NCBI GenBank assembly: GCA_035771165.1
Contig: JAWNZC010000106.1
Location: 2,241,501-2,305,500 of the forward strand
Source of the DNA: Paragorgia papillata
Lineage: Eukaryota; Cnidaria; Anthozoa; Scleralcyonacea; Coralliidae
Reading direction: 5' to 3'
DNA length: 64,000 nt
In this document: positions 57,101 to 64,000 of the stretch, piece after piece
Numbering within the stretch: the first letter of the stretch is position 1
Layout of the letters: every line of letters starts with the position of its first letter
Position numbers and translations under genes: made by a program
Notes under the pieces: generated by a model
The model's input: only the letters and a program-made list of their open reading frames with translations
Databases searched by the model: none
What the model was told of the DNA's origin: nothing

Positions 57101-60100
57101 TTCAGTATCATAATAAAGGTCTAGAAATCAGCATTGAAATAGGAGATCGGTCAGGAATAGCAAGTAACACTGGAAATTTAGGGAATGCTTATCTTAGTTT
57201 GGGGCAGTATGAAAAAGTTATTCACTATTTTAATAAAGGTCTAGAAATCAGCACTGAAATAGGAGATCGGTCAGGAATAGCAAATAGCAATGGAAATTTA
57301 GGGACTGCCTATCGTTGTTTGGGGCAGTATGAAAAAGCTATTCAGTATCATAATAAAGGTCTAGAAATCAGCATTGAAATAGGAGATCGGTCAGGAATAG
57401 CAAGTAACACTGGAAATTTAGGGAATGCTTATCTTAGTTTGGGGCAGTATGAAAAAGCTATTCACTATTTTAATAAAGGTCTAGAAATCAGCACTGAAAT
57501 AGGAGATCGGTCAGGAATAGCAAATAACAATGGAAATTTAGGGACTGCCTATCGTTGTTTGGGGCAGTATGAAAAAGCTATTCAGTATTATAATAAAGGT
57601 CTAGAAATCAGCACTGAAATAGGAGATCGGTCAGGAATAGCAAATAACAATGGAAATTTAGGGACTGCCTATCGTTGTTTGGGGCAGTATGAAAAAGCTA
57701 TTCAGTATTATAATAAAGGTCTAGAAATCAGCACTGAAATAGGAGATCGGTCAGGAATAGCAAGTGAGAATGGAAATTTAGGGACTGCCTATCGTTATTT
57801 GGGGCAGTATGAAAAAGCTATTCAGTATTATAATAAAGGTCTAGAAATCAGCACTGAAATAGGAGATCGGTCAGGAATAGCAAGTGACAATGGAAATTTA
57901 GGGACTGCCTATCATTATTTGGGGCAGTATGAAAAAGCTATTCAGTATTACAATAAAGGTCTAGAAATCAGCATTGAAATAGGAGGTCGGTCAGGAATAG
58001 CAAGTAACACTGGAAATTTAGGGAATGCTTATCTTAGTTTGGGGCAGTATGAAAAAGCTATTCACTATTTTAATAAAGGTCTAGAAATCAGCACTGAAAT
58101 AGGAGATCGGTCAGGAATAGCAAGTAACAATGGAAATTTAGGGACTGCCTATCGTTGTTTGGGGCAGTATGAAAAAGCTATTCAGTATTATAATAAAGGT
58201 CTAGAAATCAGCACTGAAATAGGAGATCGGTCAGGAATAGCAAGTGACAATGGAAATTTAGGGAGTGCCTATCATTATTTGGGGCAGTATGAAAAAGCTA
58301 TTCAGTATTATAATAAAGGTCTAGAAATCAGCACTGAAATAGGAGATCGGTCACGAATAGCAAATAACAATGGAAATTTAGGGACTGCCTATCGTTCTTT
58401 GGGGCAGTATGAAAAAGCTATTCAGTATTACAATAAAGGTCTAGAAATCAGCATTGAAATAGGAGATCGGTCAAGAACAGCAAGTAACACTGGAAATTTA
58501 GGGAATGCTTATCTTAGTTTGGGGCAGTATGAAAAAGCTATTCAGTATTATAATAAAGGTCTAGAAATCAGCACTGAAATAGGAGATCGGTCAGGAATAG
58601 CAAATATAAATGGAAGTTTAGGGAATGCTTATCTTAGTTTGGGGCAGTATGAAAAAGCTATTCACTATTTTAATAAAAGTCTAGAAATCTGCACTAAAAT
58701 AGGAGATCGGTCAGGAATAGCAAGTAACATTGGAAGTCTAGGGAGTGTATATTCTCAGATGGGGCAGTTTCAAAAATCTCTTAAATGTTTTGGAGAAACA
58801 TTTAATATTAGTTTAGAAATTGGTGATCGAAGTATGGAATGCATTTCTTTAGGAAACATAGGGGACTCCTACCTGTTACTGTATTTGTCTGTAGCTCGCG
58901 AAACGGAAGATGTGAGCAACTTAAAAAACGCTGTGTCATTTCTTAAGAGATCTGTTATCTGTGGTGATAAGATTTTATTCGACTTGAGCGTTGACAAAAA
59001 TAAGATATCATTCACTAGTGAATACTTTCAACGATATGTGACTCTAATGCATTGTTTTCTTTTGTTAACACGCATTGAAGCCGCATTGTTAGTTGTTGAT
59101 CTTGGAAAGGCCAAGGCACTGCATGCTTTTATCGAGAAGCGAAAGAAATCAGAGATTGATGACATGGTCAATTATACACGTGAGACCTGGAAAAATATTG
59201 ACGAAAATGAAGAGAAATTAGAAATAAACAATATTGAGAAGGGTATTCTGCTCAAGAAAAATAATTCCACTGTTTTATTTTACTTTTTTCATGAAAAGTT
59301 CCTTCGTATATGGGTTTTAAATGGCGTGGATGATATTAAACACATATTTTTAGGACGAATTAATGATCTGACTTTACCTGAGGATTCTATTTTCGATATT
59401 TTGAATAAGTTGCTTCAGACTTATTCTGTTCATTTAAAGCGTGATTCCTCCATGTTTAAACTAAGTTCAAATTCTGCTTCTGGTCGTCATGACATTGCGG
59501 AAATACCATGGAGCAAGATATTAGTGAATGAGAAATTTATTGATTCCAATAATGGATCGGAAAATTGTGAATTAGAGAACTCCGAAAACATACTTTCTAA
59601 AAAAGCCCAGTCTTCCGAAAGCATATTTTTTCCCAACACACGCCAAGATTCTGAGTCAAAAATAAAAAATGTAGTGCAACACTATGATCTGCCTGTTGAC
59701 GTTACCAAACTGAGGTCTCGGACTACACCTCCTTCTATTGAACAACATACTCATATTTTACAGGAATTGTTTCAGAAACTCATCAATCCTGTTAAAAATT
59801 TTATTAAAGGGAACAAACTGATTATTGTTCCTGACAAATATTTGTTTTTTGTGCCATTTTGTGCATTGAAAGATGAAAATGGTTGCTCGATATCACAAAA
59901 TTACAGTATTCAAATAGCACCATCTCTGCACACTCTTTATGCCAGCATGAAGCAATCACATCAAGCTAGTCTAGGTTTTGCTTTGTTTGTTGGTAATCCA
60001 ACTATTGGCAAAGTTAGTTTTCGTGGGCGAGAAATTGAACCGGGTCCGCTCCCATCCGCTACAGCTGAAGTGGAATGCCTTGCACCGCTTTTTGACGCTA

Positions 60101-60663
60101 AACCTTTAGTAGAAGGCAAGGCGATAAAGCAACGAGTTTTACAATTAATTCCAAATGCTGGCATTATTCACATTGCCGCACATGGGGACGAAGACCATGG
60201 TGAAATTTTTCTTGCTTCTAATCCTAATTCAACTAGCCAAGGCTTACCCAAAGAAGAATCGTATCTTGTAAGAGAAAAAGATATTATTGAAATTCCCATA
60301 AGTGCCCGGTTAGTTGTTCTATGTTGTTGTCATACAGGAAGAGGGAATGTCTCTTCAGAAGGAGTCGTTGGTCTAGCACGCGCATTTCTTGCAGCCGGTG
60401 CTCGCTCCGTTCTTGCCACACTCTGGCCTATTGACGATGAAGGAACACAATTGTTCATGGAAAATTTCTATAATGAAATTTGCAACGAAACGTCGGTTTG
60501 TGAGGCTTTGAGACGGACAATGAACATATTTCAACAACATGAAAATCATATTTTTCGAGATCTACAGGTTTGGGCCCCATTTACTATCTACGGCGAAGAC
60601 GTTAAGTTTTCCAAGCACGATATTGAAGAAATAAAAACAAAATCTCGCGAAATGTCATTGTGA
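54105..60663 (+). CDS. TPR-CHAT protein (TTC28-like), copy 2, apparently intact
   Basis: The 5'UTR exon starts at 54077 after TTTACAG. Exon 1 is 54105-54152 (MASAQENFDAGKMRRE, then GTAAGT). Exon 2 is 55087-60663, starting after ACAG in phase (IFQARKRNIK). The product is about 1874 residues. Residues about 17-145 are helical. About 148-1275 hold TPRs, with 27 units in exact 120-bp register starting at 55561 to 58681 (consensus GQYEKAIQYYNKGLEIS) and one diverged unit after. The CHAT domain spans about 1408-1860 with a Ser-rich insert, His1715 in HIAAHGDED and Cys1764 in VVLCCCHTGRGN. CHAT domains belong to the caspase/separase clan, and TPRs are protein-binding, so a protease gated by partner binding is the natural inference. 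No signal peptide or membrane helix was seen, so it is presumably cytosolic. The substrate is unknown. Confidence 0.9.
54237..54490. repeat. Tetranucleotide arrays in intron 1 of copy 2
   Basis: A CGTT array (54243-54350) is followed by an ATTC array (about 54380-54480). Frames across them are repeats of VRSF and HSFI and are not genes. Confidence 0.95.
55561..58800 (+). repeat. 120-bp coding tandem array (27 TPR units)
   Basis: Every unit begins at an exact multiple of 120 bp with no indel over 27 copies, and most pairs differ at only a few bases. Three variant types recur: SIEIGDRSGIASNTGNLGNA, STEIGDRSGIANNNGNLGTA, and a form ending TAYHYL or TAYRYL. Copy 1 has six units at the same position. 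Confidence 0.95.
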
Positions 60664-60853
60664 TTGAATTGAGTGTTGGTTTCTCAGAACGTTTTTCTTT
60701 TGAACAAGGTAAAGTGGCTTTGAAACGACAATTAGGTCTGAAAAGAATTACATGGCAAAGCTAAACATACGATCAACTGATAACAATTTGATATGTAATG
60801 CAACAGAAAACAAGTCTTCTTCAACATTAGAAGACAGAAGACGTGTAATTGTC

Positions 60854-60859
60854 AATAAA
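60854..60859 (+). terminator. Candidate polyadenylation signal, copy 2
   Basis: AATAAA lies about 190 bases after the stop codon. The nearer signal seen in copy 1 is not conserved here. Confidence 0.4.
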
Positions 60860-61993
60860 TATAAAAATGTTAGTTTAGGCATCCATAATTAGGTCATTTG
60901 CAGAAACGGTGATTTAGTTAGACCCCATCCACACGTATACATTTTCCTAGCGTTTTCATATTGTTTCAGGTAATGAGACCATTGTTTTCTGCTTCCCAGA
61001 GGACCGAGAACAATATAAAAACGATATGAAAACGCATACGTGTGGACATAGCCTTAGACAGTGTTTAAGGATTAGAGCGTGAGTAGCTAAACAAGATATA
61101 ACCTTGGATTGAACCATCGTCGACCACAACATTATTGCAAAACCAAAGACAATAGTTAATTGTCGATTAACATAGTCAGTATTTTCACAGCTTAGCTAGG
61201 TATTTTAAAACTCGTTTAAACCATGATTATCGTAAACAACGGTTAAACGGCGTCTTCGCCATCGGCCCATTGTGTTTATATATATTTATACATATAGATT
61301 AAGTAAATACTTATTCCAGATAGAACACTTCGGAATTTACAATATCCTGTTGGTAATGTTTCTCGTGATATAAAATAAGTTACATACAATATAATCTAAT
61401 TAATACTAAATAATGGTTCTTTACTAATCTGCCAAAATAATTAAGATTCAAAGTTTTTCTAATTTTAATAGGAAATTTATTGTAGATATTAGCACTTATA
61501 TAATAATGCAGGTTTCTAGCATGTTCAGGGGGTATATCTTAGGCAGTTGAATCTAACAAGAGGCATTCCACGCACCTATACTCTGGTCGTTTAGCTTGAA
61601 GTTGTTTTCAAAATGTTTACAGGCAAATCTATCCAAGCAGGCAAAGATGCTTCTACAATATGATCACAAGTTTTGCATAATATAATATAAAATAATTATA
61701 ATTTTTTATCATTTGCAGATATGTTGCATAACAATAGTTTGTTTTTGATATCATGTTTGTTTGTTTGTTTGTTTGTTTGTTTGTTTGTTTGTTTGTTTGT
61801 TTGTTTGTTTGTTTGTTTGTTTGTTTGTTTGTTAGTTAATAGTTAAACACTATGAGCATTTCTCTCATTGGGCCTTCACTTATACAGGATCTTCAAATAA
61901 TTTTGTTATTTACAGTAGCTCGACATGCACTAAATGGTACATCAATGATGCAGCTTTCCCCAAATTTCCAAAAACTTTAAGTCTTTATCATAA

Positions 61994-62028
<35 letters not shown>

Positions 62029-62161
62029 TGCACGAAGAATAATTTTGGTTTGCCAACCAGACCAGCGTTAGGTTGAAACTTCGAGACAATTTCTTATATA
62101 AGTGAGTTTTGGTTCACGAAATGTTAGAGAGTGCTCAATACCATATATAGATAGAGCAAAA

Positions 62162-62309
62162 TACAAAGTATGAAGTATAGTTTTACCTTAAAGTCTTCGC
62201 TACCAGAGGTTTCGCCCTAAACGAGATCATCAGGTGCCTGATGATCCCGTTTAGGGTGAAACCTCTGGTAGCGAAGACTTTAAGGTAAAACTATACTTCA
62301 TACTTTGTA
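62162..62309. mobile_element. Hairpin element, second copy
   Basis: Arms of about 73 bases with two mismatches around a 2-base loop, otherwise the same as 46097-46244. It is flanked by TATATAG-like sequence. Confidence 0.85.
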
Positions 62310-64000
62310 TATAGTATTATATATATATAGTATTATTGAATTGGAATTTGTTATCAGCTGTGTTGTATATATGAGAGGACATGCTTACACTTGAGATAGC
62401 TATGAATAAAGGTGATATACTTGTAATCTAGATATATCTTGTATATATGTACAGCTGAGGGGAACACAAATAGATCACTGCAGTTTAAATCGTACTATCT
62501 AACTGTTTGGTTATAAAATACTTGGTAATACTTAGTTTTGATAATTAAAATTGGCAAGGCTTAACTCTTTCGGTGAGTGTAAAAAAGTAAAGTGCAGTGT
62601 TTTAGATAGAGCAAAGTGAAAAGGTAGTAAACTAAAATTCCAGTAAGATAATAAAAGTTGACTGTGGCAGTGAAAGTGTTAACATATAGAAACAAAATTG
62701 TAATTTACCAAAGTGAAATTTAGTTTTGAGTTTTCTCCAGTATAAGTGTAAAGTGAGAATGTTTTGAAAGTGTGTGTCAACGGTAAATCTTATTTAGTTA
62801 CTTTGCAAAACTAATTTGTTAATAGAATATTTTATCACAATTATACAATTCTGATGTACACAATTACATAACGGTAAATGGTTTGAACCTAATAGTATTA
62901 TTATAGTATATGTTTGTGAAAGTTGTTCATCTAGGTTAATGTAGTCTTGAGAAAGACTGTTGATAGTGGTGGTGACTAACGTTATAAAGTAAATGGCGTG
63001 AAGACGTTGTGTAGACGAAAAACTTTCAAAAAATGTGTTTTATAATCCACATGTAAAATTAATAATGTTATTAGTGGCGTAAACACCAACAATGTACTCT
63101 GCTGTATATAAAAAAGTGCATGAATGTTTCGTGTTTAAATGTTTTTAACTGATTCTGAACTATCTAGGCCACTGCTTTTAGTAATTATAATGGTCATATA
63201 TTTATCATTATTATATACAACGTTTTCACGCTCTATAGAATACCATAAACCAAGTTTGCAAGTTGTAAAAAACATTTCTCGTGATGTAACTTTGCAAAAG
63301 TTAACTCAAGTAATAGCTGCGTGTTAGTCACTGTGAAAATCAAATTCAGAGGTTGGCTTTTTGTTAAAAATTATGTGATGGGATACTTAACCTCTTGCAG
63401 CCTGTTAACCATTTTAAAAATCTTATTTATCTTTTCTGGTTAACACCAGTTGAATTGTCTTTAGCACAGAAAAAGATCCTCAATGATTGTAAATGGTTGA
63501 GAAACTATATTCTTGACCCTTTACAGCTTCTTGAAAACTTTAGGATTTTTTTCTGGCTAAAACCGGACGATTTTATACAATACAACATATGGTCTTGGCT
63601 GTAAAGGGTTTGACTTGATAAAATTTCAGAAATTTTCCTTGCCCATATTTTGTTTCAAGTATGATGTTACATTCTCTTTAAAAACTCATTAATAATTCAT
63701 GAAGAAAGCACAAAAGAAATCTAAGTCCGTAGCTTTATTTCTTAAAAAAAAATCCTCCTGATTTACATAGACTTTAGCCTTGATTTTCTCGTCTTAGACA
63801 ACATTATTTTTCAAAATTACTACGCCAATGAACTTACCAAATGGGTCTTTTCTAAAGCTATTCAAAACATTCGCAGTATGTGTTTTATGAGATCTAAAAT
63901 ACTCAGCTATCGCCTCGTGTTTTAAATCTGATAAGAAAACACTGCTGCTCATGTTTTAAATATTACTTCATGAACTGAGATATCTGCGTCTAATGTTTTA

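Larger units (their letters stand above)
48456..64000 (+). repeat. Unit 2 of the tandem segmental duplication (cut by window end)
   Basis: It is collinear with 26333-41321. It differs by the expanded TPR array, a 25-bp minisatellite at 50273-50751, foldback insertions (49137-49310, 62162-62309), and loss of the hAT and TTAA insertions. Confidence 0.85.
60664..64000. other. 3' flank of copy 2 to window end
   Basis: No gene. It holds a small MITE at about 60921-61055 (GACCCCATCCACACGTATAC and its inverse), a GTTT array at 61754-61832, TA runs near 62000-62029, the hairpin element at 62162-62309, and from 62340 sequence collinear with 39641-41321. Confidence 0.55.

Noticed and set aside
54105..60663. 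Type III-E CRISPR-associated TPR-CHAT
   Set aside because: The gene has introns and TTC28-like architecture and no gRAMP or other CRISPR component is present. Only the domain pair is shared.
63139..63604. Two short frames also present in unit 1
   Set aside because: Their conservation is explained by the segmental duplication. No domain or start context supports coding.

Overview
This window looks like nuclear DNA of an invertebrate animal, most likely a cnidarian and probably an anthozoan. The reasons are AT-rich sequence, GT-AG introns, almost no closely packed genes, and a dense load of foldback MITEs, hAT, Harbinger-like, pogo/Tigger-like and BEL/Pao elements. It also carries a TPR-CHAT (TTC28-like) gene family of the kind known to be expanded in cnidarians. 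Nothing bacterial was seen. The assignment rests on family recognition, not on a database search.

Region 1 (1-11.6 kb) holds a broken minus-strand gene in at least four frame pieces (SAP-like and chromo/tudor-like C-terminus), a 1.3 kb non-autonomous hAT element carrying its own 81-codon ORF behind a TATA box, a frameshifted OTU/vertnin-like gene fragment, and two tandem paralogous plus-strand genes of unknown function whose N-termini may be ubiquitin-like. Region 2 (11.6-16.8 kb) is non-coding with minisatellites and two MITEs that have recognisable target duplications. Region 3 (16.86-24.63 kb) is a nested structure: an element with roughly 1 kb terminal inverted repeats built around a 15-bp minisatellite and flanked by a 6-bp duplication. 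It encloses a dead minus-strand BEL/Pao retrotransposon, whose gag is itself interrupted by a 383-bp hAT-like MITE.

Region 4 (26.3-64 kb) is a tandem segmental duplication with a period of about 22 kb. Each unit carries one TPR-CHAT gene with the same layout: a 5'UTR splice acceptor, a 16-codon first exon, an intron full of tetranucleotide repeats, and one long exon. Copy 2 (54105-60663) is open for about 1874 codons and holds 27 in-register 120-bp TPR repeats. Copy 1 (30498-34715) has only 6 such repeats and is broken by a 4-bp insertion and a 20-bp deletion. Both keep the His/Cys dyad of the CHAT (caspase/separase-like) protease domain. After the duplication, unit 1 gained an hAT transposon (36317-39632, transposase with a single stop codon) and an 807-bp TTAA foldback element. 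Unit 2 gained a 25-bp minisatellite, near-perfect hairpin elements, and a RecQ-like helicase fragment just upstream of the gene.

The most notable biology is this TPR-CHAT locus. A putative TPR-gated protease gene has been duplicated and its repeat array homogenised and expanded from 6 to 27 units, while its sister decays. The pair is a natural comparison for how these proteins gain sensing diversity.
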